Shown in pieces: positions 17,291 to 24,967 of a stretch of DNA of 37,846 nucleotides. The notes beneath the pieces are model-generated. The model had not been told where the DNA came from and searched no databases. It was given only the letters and a program-made list of their open reading frames with translations. The stretch lies in contig NZ_RRAZ01000033.1 of assembly GCF_003863335.1 (NCBI RefSeq), positions 1 to 37,846 on the forward strand. Direction: 5' to 3'. The translations under genes and the position numbers were made by a program. This DNA comes from Falsigemmobacter faecalis (GTDB lineage Bacteria; Pseudomonadota; Alphaproteobacteria; Rhodobacterales; Rhodobacteraceae). How positions within the stretch are numbered: the stretch's first letter is position 1; the number at the start of each line of letters is the position of its first letter.

Positions 17291-17350
17291 CACAGACATG
17301 GACTGCTTTCATGTCGCAAGGTCCAGCCGTTTCACGGCATGCGATCGGAC
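16987..17350. repeat. Diverged direct repeat of an IS3 end
   Basis: The sequences at 16987-17040 and 17296-17350 align almost throughout (for example GGACTGTTTTCAGGTCGCAA against GGACTGCTTTCATGTCGCAA, and CGATCGGAC at both ends). Both contain the last codons of orfB and the bases after it. They represent ends of two related element copies, the second reduced to about 55 bp. Confidence 0.75.
17000..17299 (-). pseudogene. IS3-family transposase OrfB, C-terminal fragment
   Basis: The fragment contains YRWQGWLDHVNAAGLTRSMS, DNAACEGVFGRLKTEFF with the region of the catalytic Glu, YIRWYNETRIKMSLSGRSP and the family ending EYRESLGLAT. The first two catalytic Asp blocks are missing, because the frame begins just before the YRW block. 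It is a remnant about a third of the normal length. Confidence 0.85.
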
Positions 17351-18038
17351 TGACCTCGCTGGCCTGACGGAGCGGATGACCAGCCCGGATGCCTATCCAT
17401 CAGTACCCCGCACCTCCGCGAGGATAAGGATCGCCACAAAAGATGAGCCGCGGAGTCCGATCCGCGCAATAGTCTGCATTTTTGCGCATCCTGAAGAGGG
17501 GAAAGCTTCGCCGATAAGAATAATTAATGGATCTACCATAAATGCTATATCATCAAAAATAGCCCCAAAGGGAGGATTAAGCCAAAGTAAGATTGACGAA
17601 ATTCTCCGCACCCGCAAAGGTCAGCGCCCTGATCCGTCAGCCTATATGTCTAAAGCTGAAATTGACGCCCACTTGAGTAAATTTGACGGTGGCGCTGTAC
17701 GGGTTACTTCTGCAGATGATGTAGCCAAATACGGCACAGCAGGACCACCAAGCGGCGGCTTTGTTATGCCAAAATCAGAATTTGATTATCTGGTTCGAGA
17801 AGCAGGGGGAAACATGCGTGTTGTAGAGCGGAGGCTTGGTTTGGACAGCGGCTCTCTTTCGAGTGGGAAAACTGTTGCCTTGGAAATCAAGCCACAAGAT
17901 ATGAGAAATTTGAGAGTGCCGTCTGGCAATGAAGGTGGGGCAAATGGCCAATGGGTTCCGGGTGGATACACATCTGGCGGAGTTCCTGAAGCTGTTATGG
18001 ACTTTTCGGGTGTGCCGTACACACCAATTAAATTCTAG
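17298..18038 (+). CDS. C-terminal toxin domain of a polymorphic (contact-dependent type) toxin, orphaned
   Basis: The last 150 residues look like a toxin C-terminus from a polymorphic toxin: GGLSQSKIDEILRTRKGQRP, a central GGFVMPKSEFDYLVREAGG, and PSGNEGGANGQWVPGGYTSG near the end. I know this pattern from C-termini of large secreted toxins but cannot name its activity. The first 80 codons do not resemble it and run out of IS3 remnant DNA, so the natural N-terminus has been lost. ATG 17376, with GGAG just upstream, is another possible start. AT content rises sharply from about 17510, unlike the neighbours. The probable immunity gene follows after 10 nt. Confidence 0.6.
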   Translation: MDCFHVARSSRFTACDRTDLAGLTERMTSPDAYPSVPRTSARIRIATKDEPRSPIRAIVCIFAHPEEGKASPIRIINGSTINAISSKIAPKGGLSQSKIDEILRTRKGQRPDPSAYMSKAEIDAHLSKFDGGAVRVTSADDVAKYGTAGPPSGGFVMPKSEFDYLVREAGGNMRVVERRLGLDSGSLSSGKTVALEIKPQDMRNLRVPSGNEGGANGQWVPGGYTSGGVPEAVMDFSGVPYTPIKF

Positions 18039-18048
18039 GAGAACTGTC

Positions 18049-18294
18049 ATGCCCAAATTAGAGATTGGGAAAACCTATTACCCTCCCAAGCGCGAAACCA
18101 TCGTTACGGATTCTTTGGTCAAGGGAGATGGTTGGCAGGTTGAGAAAACAGGGGGAGAGTTCATTTTTGAATTTCTTGCAGCGCGCCACGGGGGAGGCGT
18201 TGACCGCTACAGTATTACTTCTGACGAGTTTGAAGCATTAAAGCTTGGAAAGCTTTCCTGCCAAGACCTTCTGAAAAAATATGATGTAGCCTGA
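18049..18294 (+). CDS. Probable immunity protein of the adjacent toxin domain
   Basis: The 81-residue acidic-to-neutral cytoplasmic protein (MPKLEIGKTYYPPKRETIVT...) starts 10 nt after the toxin stop, with AGGAGA 8 nt upstream. Its ending, YSITSDEFEALKLGKLSCQDL, is the sort of Ile-Thr-x-x-Glu-Phe helix seen in small immunity proteins. Size, spacing, direction and AT content match a toxin-immunity pair. The assignment rests on context; I do not recognise a specific family. Confidence 0.55.
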   Translation: MPKLEIGKTYYPPKRETIVTDSLVKGDGWQVEKTGGEFIFEFLAARHGGGVDRYSITSDEFEALKLGKLSCQDLLKKYDVA

Positions 18295-18307
18295 ATTTCC
18301 CGTCCTC

Positions 18308-18937
18308 TTAGTCCCCTTCTTCTTCCCCGCCCTGAAACCCTTCCATCCTGACTGGGCAGAAGTATTTGCCTGTTGCGTCCTGTATGGGTTTGGCACTTCC
18401 TGCCCGACCGCACCAATAGCTGGTGCGGTCGTTTTTGATCAGCTGGACGGCATCCTGGAATCCGATCTTGCCGAGGCTTTGCTTGGTCCAATAGACGGCC
18501 CCGGCACCTGCCAGCAGGGCGGCGACGGCCATGCCTGCTGCGAGCACGGCGAAGTCCCATTTTGACCGTCCGGCATGGGCTTCAATGCGGGTCGCGATGC
18601 TGCGCAGCCCCCGGTTCGCGGTCTCGGCCTCGGCGGTTACGTCCTTCAGCTTCGCGGCGAGATCGGCGGCCTGCCGTGCGGCGTCATGGTTGATCCTGAC
18701 GGCGCGGGCGAGGAGCTCAACCTGATCGCCAAGGAAATCGTCGATGTTTTTGGCGACATGTTTGCCGAGGGCTTCGGGATCGAGTGCTCGCCGTGTTGCG
18801 GTGATCCCAGCGGCGAGATTGCGGATATCTGCGCTGTGCTGTGTCTGGATGGCGGCACTGTCCTGTGCTGCCACCTTGAGCGCGCCGATCTCTTCGACCA
18901 GGACGGCGAGCACGTCGCGGAGCCTGTTGTCATCCAT
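18308..18937 (-). CDS. Coiled-coil protein with one membrane segment (mobilisation-region type, DUF6118-like)
   Basis: The 209-residue protein has a long, Ala-rich helical N-terminal part (about residues 1-120) suited to coiled coils, and a hydrophobic segment FAVLAAGMAVAALLAGAGAVYW at about 129-150. A C-terminal part with two cysteines (SYWCGR, KYFCPV) follows. Proteins of this build occur beside relaxase genes of alphaproteobacterial plasmids, and I believe they are filed as DUF6118, but I am not certain. No relaxase is present here; the start is 44 nt from the likely end of the IS66 element, so its upstream neighbour may have been removed. Confidence 0.6.
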   Translation of the reverse strand: MDDNRLRDVLAVLVEEIGALKVAAQDSAAIQTQHSADIRNLAAGITATRRALDPEALGKHVAKNIDDFLGDQVELLARAVRINHDAARQAADLAAKLKDVTAEAETANRGLRSIATRIEAHAGRSKWDFAVLAAGMAVAALLAGAGAVYWTKQSLGKIGFQDAVQLIKNDRTSYWCGRAGSAKPIQDATGKYFCPVRMEGFQGGEEEGD

Positions 18938-19021
18938 GATCCGGCCCTTTTTGTTCTTCGGCCTTCAGCCGCAGGTCTTCGTAACCGTCCGGTTGCTCCC
19001 GCCTTCTGACACGGGTCTCAG

Positions 19022-19067
19022 ATCTATACGACGACAATACTGACGTCGTTATTGTCGTCGTATAGAT
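19022..19067. repeat. 18-bp perfect inverted repeat upstream of IS66 tnpA
   Basis: ATCTATACGACGACAATA (19022-19039) pairs exactly with 19050-19067 around the 10-nt loop CTGACGTCGT, which itself contains the palindrome GACGTC. It lies 11 nt before the tnpA ATG. There is no T-run. It could regulate tnpA translation or be a separate palindromic element. Confidence 0.75.
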
Positions 19068-19078
19068 GGAGCCCGCCC

Positions 19079-19441
19079 ATGCCGCCTTCTGATATTCTGG
19101 GAGTTGAGCGCCGTCGGCGCTGGCAGGACGACGAGAAGCTCACGATCCTGGAGCGCGTGGGCATGGGCGGCCGGACGGTGGCAGATGTCGCCCGGGAAGC
19201 GGGTGTGACCCGTCAGCATATCTGCCAGTAGCGCCAGGAGATGCGCCGCAAGGGCCTTTGGCCGCGCGTGAGCGGAGCGATGTTTGTGCCTGTCGGGGAT
19301 GATCTGCCTTCCGAGGCGCCAGGCCCTGACGCAGAGCTTCAGATCGGGATCGGGTTGCGCAACGGCCGTCAGCTTCGTTACACGCCGGGCATTTCGCCTG
19401 CTGTTCCGGCGCGCCTGATCCAGGTTTTGGAGGCCGCATGA
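19079..19441 (+). pseudogene. IS66 accessory protein TnpA with amber codon
   Basis: IS66 TnpA is a small helix-turn-helix protein. The frame shows RRRRWQDDEKLTILERVGMG, VADVAREAGVTRQHICQ, then TAG (19229-19231, codon 51) where relatives have Trp, then RQEMRRKGLWP and FVPV, ending in TGA at 19439-19441. Without readthrough only the HTH half is made. Confidence 0.8.
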
Positions 19442-19785
19442 TTGGACGGGGGACAGGTGTCCGGGTTTATCTGGCAAGCGGCGTCACGGATATGCGCAAA
19501 GGGATCGCCGGCCTTGCCGCTCTGGCTCAGGACGTTCCGGGGCAAAAGTCATCCGGCGGCGCGGTGTTTGCTTTCCGGGACCGCCGGGGGGACCGGATCA
19601 GGCTGCTTTATTGGGATGGCCAGGGGTTTTGTCTTTACGACAAAGTGCTGGAACGTGGTCGCTTTCCATGGCCCATGCGCGGGGATGGCGCCGTTCGTCT
19701 GACCGCCGCCCAACTCGCAATGCTGTGGGAGGGGATCGACTGGCGGCGGCCGAACCGGGGGGCCCCTCCGGCCCGCGTCGGTTGA
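19438..19785 (+). CDS. tnpB: IS66 accessory protein TnpB
   Basis: The 115-residue protein has the IS66 Orf2 signature: VRVYLASGVTDMRKGIAGLA, GGAVFAFRDRRGDRIRLLYWDGQGFCLYDKVLERGRFPWP and LTAAQLAMLWEGIDWRRP. It appears intact, and its ATG overlaps the TnpA stop. Its function in transposition is poorly known. It is stranded here because TnpC, the transposase, is missing. Confidence 0.9.
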   Translation: MIGRGTGVRVYLASGVTDMRKGIAGLAALAQDVPGQKSSGGAVFAFRDRRGDRIRLLYWDGQGFCLYDKVLERGRFPWPMRGDGAVRLTAAQLAMLWEGIDWRRPNRGAPPARVG

Positions 19786-19995
19786 TGTTTTTTTACCGAA
19801 TACCGTTGTTTTTATACGATTTTGCGAAGGTCGTTCTCTAAAGGGGCATGTCGCATGCAGCCCAAATCCTTCCTGAGTTCGGTCTGAATAATTCTCAACC
19901 GTCTGATTTTACGCAGAATTGTTGTAATTTTTCTCGCTTTCTGTTGCAGGATTTCGGGTAATCTCGTTTGAAACCCTGCAATTTCGGTTCTGGCC

Positions 19996-21342
19996 ATGAA
20001 GTACCGTCCTCGCATTGAAGAACAAGATGATCTTTTGCGGCCACGCCTGGTCGATCTGATCGATCCGCGCCATGAGCTGGTGAAGCTGGCCGGTATGATC
20101 GAGTGGGAGGTATTCGAGCGGGAATGGTCCGGCTTCTTTCCCTCCCACCGCGGCCGCCCCGCAACGCCGCCGAGGCTGGTGGCGGGATTGCTCTATCTGC
20201 AACATGCCTGGCGGCTATCGGATGAGGCGGTGGTGGCCCGGTGGGTCGAGAACCCCTACTACCAGCATTTTACCGGCGAGGTGTTCTTCCAGCACCGTCC
20301 GCCGATTGACCCCTCGTCTTTGACCCGCTGGCGGAAGCGGATCGGCGAGGAAGGTGTTGAGTGGCTGCTGACGCAAACGATCCGCGCAGGGCAGATCGCA
20401 GGGGCGATCGACCAAGGCAGCCTCAAGCGGGTGGCCGTTGATACGACGGTGATGGAGAAGGCGATTGCCCATCCCACCGAGTCCCGGCTGCTCGATCGGG
20501 CCCGCAGCCAATTGGTCGCCCTGGCGCAAGAGGCAGGGATTGACCTGCGCCAATCCTATGCACGGCTGTCGCCACGTCTGACCTTGCAAGTGGGCCGCTA
20601 TGCCCATGCCAAACAGTTCAAACGCATGCGTAAAGCCTTGAAGAGGCTCAAAGGGTATACGGGTCGGGTCATGCGGGACCTGCGTCGTCACCTGCAGGAC
20701 ATCCCCGAGGGCACTTTGCGCCAGAGGATCACCGCCAGGCTCGCGCTGGTCTCGCAGCTGCTGCATCAGCCCGCAAAGGGCGGTAACAGGATCTATGCCC
20801 TGCATGCGCCCGAAGTGGACTGTATCGCCAAAGGCAAAGCACGGCTGCGCTATGAGTTCGGCTGCAAAGTCAGCATTGCCACCAGCCTCGATGAAGGCTT
20901 CGTCCTCGGCATGCGCAGCTTCGCCGGAAATCCCTATGACGGACATACCCTGCGCGAGGCGCTGGAGCAGGTCGAAATCCTCACCGATAAGCGCCCCGAA
21001 CTGGCGGTGGTCGATCGTGGCTACCGTGGCCACGGCGAGACCAAAACCCGCGTCCTGATCAGCGGTACGCGGCGCGGCCTGACACCAAAGCTGATCGCCG
21101 ATCTGCGCCGACGCAGCGCCATCGAGCCTGAAATCGGCCATATGAAAACCGATGGCCGCCTCGGCCGATGCCCCCTGAAAGGCGCCACCGGAGACGCCAT
21201 CTTTGCGGCCCTTTGCGCCTGTGGCCACAACATTCGCAAGATCCTCGCCCACCTCAGGCTTTGGCTTGCCTATATCATGGCGGCTATTTGGGCTGCAGCG
21301 GGAATGGAAAACCAACGCTCCCAAGCAGCTATTGCTTGCTGA
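19996..21342 (+). CDS. IS5/IS1182-type transposase
   Basis: The 448-residue transposase is uninterrupted. It starts MKYRPRIEEQDDLLRPRLVD and has the N-terminal substrate-recognition block (FFPSHRGRPATPPRLVAGLL). The catalytic blocks are VAVDTTVMEKAIAHPTESRL (first Asp), LAVVDRGYRG (second Asp) and RSAIEPEIGHMKTDGRLGR (Glu). A long insertion of basic helices (residues 205-260) fits this larger subgroup. I could not fix its terminal repeats: GCGAAG-rich stretches near 19833 and 21423 are candidates only. The gene may be active. Confidence 0.88.
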   Translation: MKYRPRIEEQDDLLRPRLVDLIDPRHELVKLAGMIEWEVFEREWSGFFPSHRGRPATPPRLVAGLLYLQHAWRLSDEAVVARWVENPYYQHFTGEVFFQHRPPIDPSSLTRWRKRIGEEGVEWLLTQTIRAGQIAGAIDQGSLKRVAVDTTVMEKAIAHPTESRLLDRARSQLVALAQEAGIDLRQSYARLSPRLTLQVGRYAHAKQFKRMRKALKRLKGYTGRVMRDLRRHLQDIPEGTLRQRITARLALVSQLLHQPAKGGNRIYALHAPEVDCIAKGKARLRYEFGCKVSIATSLDEGFVLGMRSFAGNPYDGHTLREALEQVEILTDKRPELAVVDRGYRGHGETKTRVLISGTRRGLTPKLIADLRRRSAIEPEIGHMKTDGRLGRCPLKGATGDAIFAALCACGHNIRKILAHLRLWLAYIMAAIWAAAGMENQRSQAAIAC

Positions 21343-21669
21343 ACACTTTGTTCAGGGTGAGCTCATGAAGTGTCTGTCCGAAAAGGAAGAGGAGATATCC
21401 TGAGAAGGGCGTTAACGCAGAGCTTCGCCACATACTGCAACGCAACAGGATCTTTGGTCTGCTTAACCTGTTTTAGATTCTTCACCAAGAAAAGAGGTGC
21501 TGTTGCAAAGCTCGAATTTTGGCCACCCGTGATCGGTGTCGGTCATGGAGTACGAGCCGCCGTCGGCGTACCGAATGCAGCGACCGGGTAAAGGAGCACA
21601 TCACATTCGAGGCGATTAGCACAGCGAGCTCTCCCGCGCGGCCGTCCATGCGTTTTAGCAGGCCCAAAA
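21343..21669. other. Region without recognisable gene
   Basis: This stretch after the transposase contains no frame that looks like a real protein. Part of it is probably the right end of the preceding element. I see no RNA gene or strong repeat. Confidence 0.4.
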
Positions 21670-21993
21670 TCAATCCGTGGGATCAGCCAGTGCTGACTGC
21701 TCCCGATAAGCCGGCTCGTTCTGAACCGAACTCTTGTGCAGATCCAGCCGTTGACCTGCCTCCAGTCCGTCTGCCACTGCCCGAAGTGCTGCCACCGCGA
21801 GCCCCCGGAATTGTTCCAGCCATTCTCCGAAAGTCACTGTCGGAGGAAACTCCCGAGGAATGTCGGCACGGACTGACGGACAAGTGTCACCGGGCGCGTC
21901 GCTCTCAAGAACGATCCGGGCGTGCGTCCAGACCGCGTTGAGATCACTGTCATGGTCTCTGCCCTGCTCGAATACCGCTGTGGAGAACTTCAT
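21670..21993 (-). CDS. Small hypothetical protein
   Basis: The 107-residue cytoplasmic protein (MKFSTAVFEQGRDHDSDLNA...) is supported mainly by a good ribosome-binding site, AAGGGGAG, 7 nt before the ATG. It is acidic in its first half and contains the block PTVTFGEWLEQFRGLAVAAL. I do not recognise a family. It stands alone between mobile-element debris. Confidence 0.5.
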   Translation of the reverse strand: MKFSTAVFEQGRDHDSDLNAVWTHARIVLESDAPGDTCPSVRADIPREFPPTVTFGEWLEQFRGLAVAALRAVADGLEAGQRLDLHKSSVQNEPAYREQSALADPTD

Positions 21994-22315
21994 CAGACTA
22001 CTCCCCTTGGGTTGTCTTCAAATACCAATATGCCACCTATCAGGCCTGTCAATCGAATGTGCCTAAGTCATCCAGAGACGCGTTCTGAAACCTGATCAAC
22101 GGGAGGAGCGCGCAAGCGCGCTGCTTCCGATGACGCGCTGACCGTCCAGCTGACTGGGTTACCCCGTGCAAGCCCTCCCTGGTGCCAGCGCCACGGTATG
22201 GGGAGGCCGCGATTGTGCGGACATGCAGGCATTCCGCCACCACTTAGTCCCCTCCTGGCGCCTTGCCAGCGTGCCCGTCCAACTCTCTGACGCGCGCTGC
22301 TGCCCCAATCTCTGA
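21994..22315. other. Region without recognisable gene
   Basis: No convincing coding frame. A small hairpin (GCGCG-CAA-GCGCGC type, near 22108-22122) is present. Nothing else can be supported. Confidence 0.35.
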
Positions 22316-22711
22316 GCGGGCCTGCTATTCCGACGTAGTGAGGCGCTAGCGGATCGGGAGGATCTGTTCCGGCGCTACGCCTACATCCGGCGGCAATTTC
22401 CTGATCGGGACTTGCGCCTCACCAGAACCGACATGATCGACACGATTGTGCTATTCGTTCAGCAGCGACATCTGGCGGATCAGAGCTGGAATGCCACGTT
22501 CAGGTTCGAGGCCCGGATTTCAGATCCAGTCACCATACTTGGGCTCCACGTGCAAAACTTGCGGTCATCCGCGGATGCACTGGACTGGACTGCACATCGC
22601 CGTCTCTGTGACGTTCAGAGGGCGCGCGTAATCGCCGCCCTGCCGCACCGATCTTTTCATATTAGGCGTCCTTCGGATCCGTCGAAAAGATCGAGACATC
22701 AAACTGCATGA
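22316..22711 (+). pseudogene. Possible coding remnant of unknown function
   Basis: An open frame reads EDLFRRYAYIRRQFPDRDL and DMIDTIVLFVQQRHLADQSW then FRFEARISDPVTILGL, which has the composition of a real protein. It has no good start; TTG 22412 is one option and the frame is open back to 22316. After about 22580 the reading loses protein character, and a plausible continuation (LHIAVSVTFRGRA, stop near 22631) lies in another frame. I suspect a truncated, frameshifted gene. No family is recognised. Confidence 0.3.
22649..22693. repeat. 10-bp inverted repeat with 25-nt spacer
   Basis: CGATCTTTTC (22649-22658) and GAAAAGATCG (22684-22693) are perfect complements. The element lies 78 nt past the stop of the leftward winged-helix gene. 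It may be a transcription stop signal or an operator. Confidence 0.45.
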
Positions 22712-22770
22712 GCGATTATCCAGAACCCTGGGCCAAAGCACTAATTCGTAAGGATGAGCCAAAGCTTTGC

Positions 22771-23604
22771 TCACGGAACCGCCATCGCACCTGCTGCGCC
22801 ATGGACAGCAAGTGCCGCACTGAAGAGCCCACACCCAAACCGTGCCGCCATTTCCCGCACGCGCTGCTCATAGCCCTGATCGCCCCAGGCCTGCCGCAGC
22901 TCGCGCTCCACAAACCCGCGGTTTGCCACCGAGGCCTTCGCGATCAGCTTTTGCAGTTCAAGCTGCCTTGACGGCAAGGAAGGCACCTTCTCAGCCGGCT
23001 CAGAGCGCGCCGCCTCAGGCCTCACCCGCCATTTGCGCATAAAACCCAACAGCCAGCCCGCGGGGACTCGCAGATGCCCACGAGCCTGGTTGAAGGCCAG
23101 GAAGCGTTCCCAGATGTGCCGGCTGTCGAGGCCTTTGCAGGGCAGTTTCTCCTTCACTGCAGCGATCCGTTCGAGCCAGTTGCCGGTGCCCTGCACACCG
23201 CTCTCCGCCTCAATCTCAATCTCAATCATCCCGGTAAAGAATGTTTTGTTAGTTTCTTCTTTATAAAGAGCCCTGTCGCCTCTGGTTGTCGGCCCGGGGC
23301 CGTCTGTCTCTGACATGATCCCAAAGCGGAAGAGCCAGAGCGTACCGCCCGCCCCCACACGCTCGCGAGACAGCTTCAGCTCTGACGCCTCCAGCTCAGC
23401 AAAGAGCTGATAGAGATATTGCCGCGAGACGCCCATGGCCTCCGAGAGCTCCGCCATGGTGAAGCCTGCCGCCCCTTTCGGCAGACCGTTATACCCCTCT
23501 TTCCAGGCCATGCGGTCGAGGATCAGGGTCGCGAGCTTATGTGCCGCCATGGTCAGGTCGGTCTGAGTGATCCGGCGCAACAGGCTGCAGGTGGTCATAT
23601 CCAT
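22771..23604 (-). CDS. Winged-helix DNA-binding protein beside the virB operon
   Basis: The 277-residue protein has an N-terminal helix-turn-helix of winged type, AGFTMAELSEAMGVSRQYLYQLFAELEASE (about residues 45-75), followed by a charged central region and a helical C-terminus (GFVERELRQAWGDQGYEQRVREMAARFG). It may control the conjugation operon, which diverges from the unit it belongs to. A plasmid replication protein was considered, but I see no origin repeats. The ATG at 23604 has CGGAGA 8 nt upstream and is preferred to 23658. Confidence 0.65.
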   Translation of the reverse strand: MDMTTCSLLRRITQTDLTMAAHKLATLILDRMAWKEGYNGLPKGAAGFTMAELSEAMGVSRQYLYQLFAELEASELKLSRERVGAGGTLWLFRFGIMSETDGPGPTTRGDRALYKEETNKTFFTGMIEIEIEAESGVQGTGNWLERIAAVKEKLPCKGLDSRHIWERFLAFNQARGHLRVPAGWLLGFMRKWRVRPEAARSEPAEKVPSLPSRQLELQKLIAKASVANRGFVERELRQAWGDQGYEQRVREMAARFGCGLFSAALAVHGAAGAMAVP

Positions 23605-23736
23605 GAGGTATCTCCGGGCAACTAGGGGCCCTTCGCAAAGCGGATAGCTCTGCGTCATTCAGTTCATTCGGTGGAGGCGGCGTCAGACGGCGCGGGGCCA
23701 GCCCTCAGCCTGAGGTCGGAGGATCAGAGCGCTGCG

Positions 23737-24321
23737 TCAGTAGCGCACCTCTTCAAACCCGGGCGTGCCGGCCTGATCGCGCCATTCCACCCGCACCGCA
23801 CGCCAGCGATAGGATTGGCACTGGCGCGGAACCTGCACACCCGAACTGGCCGGCGCGCTGCGCGCGGAGATTGTCGCCCAGGTGAACTCTCCCTGCGGCC
23901 CGTAAGTCCCGAGCCGGCTGTCGTCGGTTCGTTTACAGCCGGAGCGGTTTTCGAACTGCCGGTAATCGATCTGCCAGACCTTCAGATCGCGAATGAAGTC
24001 AAAGCCACTGCCCGAGACATCGATGTCCGCCCGCTCCGGCTCTGTGGATGTCGCGACCTTGAAGAGCCGCTCGCGCAGAGGGGTGTCCGGAACCACCCCC
24101 GCCGATCCGCCCATCGGGCAGCGCCAGAGCTGCAAAGGCGGCTCCACCGGCCAGGGAGTGATCCGCCGGATAAACTCCGCCTTTGCGCGTGCGCAGGGTT
24201 CCGAGGCCGGCCAGCCGCCGGCGAGGCACAGCAGGATCGCACAATCGATCGGATAGCTCTGCGCCAGAGCCGAAGATGGCAGGGCAGCGGCAAGGCCCGC
24301 CACCAGCAAAAAGGGTTTCAT
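23737..24321 (-). CDS. Secreted cysteine-containing protein beside the virB operon
   Basis: The 194-residue protein has a clear signal peptide (MKPFLLVAGLAAALPSSALA) followed by QSYPIDCAILLCLAGGWPAS, CARAKAEFIRRITPWPVEPP and LWRCPMG. Cysteines at regular points suggest periplasmic disulphides. This pattern recurs, as I recall, in conjugation regions of Rhodobacteraceae plasmids, but the role is unknown. The first of two leftward genes, it diverges from the virB operon. The ATG at 24321 is chosen because it starts the signal peptide directly. Confidence 0.7.
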   Translation of the reverse strand: MKPFLLVAGLAAALPSSALAQSYPIDCAILLCLAGGWPASEPCARAKAEFIRRITPWPVEPPLQLWRCPMGGSAGVVPDTPLRERLFKVATSTEPERADIDVSGSGFDFIRDLKVWQIDYRQFENRSGCKRTDDSRLGTYGPQGEFTWATISARSAPASSGVQVPRQCQSYRWRAVRVEWRDQAGTPGFEEVRY

Positions 24322-24637
24322 AATGCGTCCAGACAGGCAGTTTGTCATTTCAACTGCGCCGATACATTTCAACATCTTGAGACGCAAGCACACATCCTTG
24401 GCGTGAAGCTGGGGATAACTTCCTTCCTCGGGCCTGTTTTGGGGCCCTTAGTTGTGGTTTCCGGCGGGCCTTGGCCCTTCTTTCCAAGGGAATTGTGCGC
24501 TATCCAACACGGCAGACTCAGAGCGGATGGTTTATCTTAAAATAACCTGCTTGTAGTTGATAATGTTGTAACGTATTGCCCGTGTGGAATTGAACCCCAC
24601 CCGGGCCCCTCAGCTATGAAGGATCGGTGGGGAGCCC
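24322..24637. promoter_or_regulatory. Divergent control region of the virB operon
   Basis: The 316-bp gap separates the leftward pair from the rightward virB operon. It contains an AT-rich patch at 24533-24578 that is the best place for a promoter, and a small hairpin CCTTGG-N9-CCAAGG (24473-24493). No clear -35/-10 pair or operator can be named. No tRNA is present, although a T-loop-like sequence occurs near 24585. Confidence 0.4.
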
Positions 24638-24967
24638 ATGACAGAAGAAGCCCCGAATGTGGTTACCGAAGACGGACTGCGTAAACTCCTCGCTCTCGGC
24701 TATCGGGCCGAGGTGGTCTGCAAAGAGACCGGAGGCAAACGCCACAACACCTGGACCGGCAATTGGATCATCCGTGCCGTCGGACCCGACAATGGCGCTG
24801 AGAAGCTCCTCGTCACCAGCCGCGCCTATTTTAAGGTCCGCGAGTTCAAGACCGTCGTCGGTCTCGTCAGCTTCCTGTCGGACATGGGTTTCACGACCGC
24901 TCATGTCCCGCTCGAAGCCGGCGGCCGCGTGCAACACCAGCTGCCGACCCTCCCGGTCGAAGACTGA
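24638..24967 (+). CDS. Small protein at the head of the virB operon
   Basis: The 109-residue cytoplasmic protein (MTEEAPNVVTEDGLRKLLAL...) has no signal peptide or membrane segment. The centre (GNWIIRAVGPDNGAEKLLVT) suggests a small mixed alpha/beta domain. I do not recognise a family. It overlaps the start of the next gene by 65 nt, which points to a shared transcript. Confidence 0.6.
   Translation: MTEEAPNVVTEDGLRKLLALGYRAEVVCKETGGKRHNTWTGNWIIRAVGPDNGAEKLLVTSRAYFKVREFKTVVGLVSFLSDMGFTTAHVPLEAGGRVQHQLPTLPVED

Larger units (their letters stand above)
18981..19805 (+). mobile_element. Truncated IS66-family element
   Basis: A GTAACCGTCCGG end at 18981 is a plausible IS66 terminus. The genes tnpA and tnpB follow in the usual order with an ATGA overlap. 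The large tnpC gene that should come next is absent; unrelated DNA leading to another transposase begins within about 20-50 nt. The right boundary given is approximate. Confidence 0.65.

Noticed and set aside
22771-23604. Plasmid replication initiator
   Set aside because: The helix-turn-helix alone does not support it, and no iterons or AT-rich origin are seen nearby; a DNA-binding regulator is the safer call.
24580-24610. tRNA-like T-loop sequence (GGAATTGAACCCC)
   Set aside because: No matching acceptor, D or anticodon arms can be formed around it.
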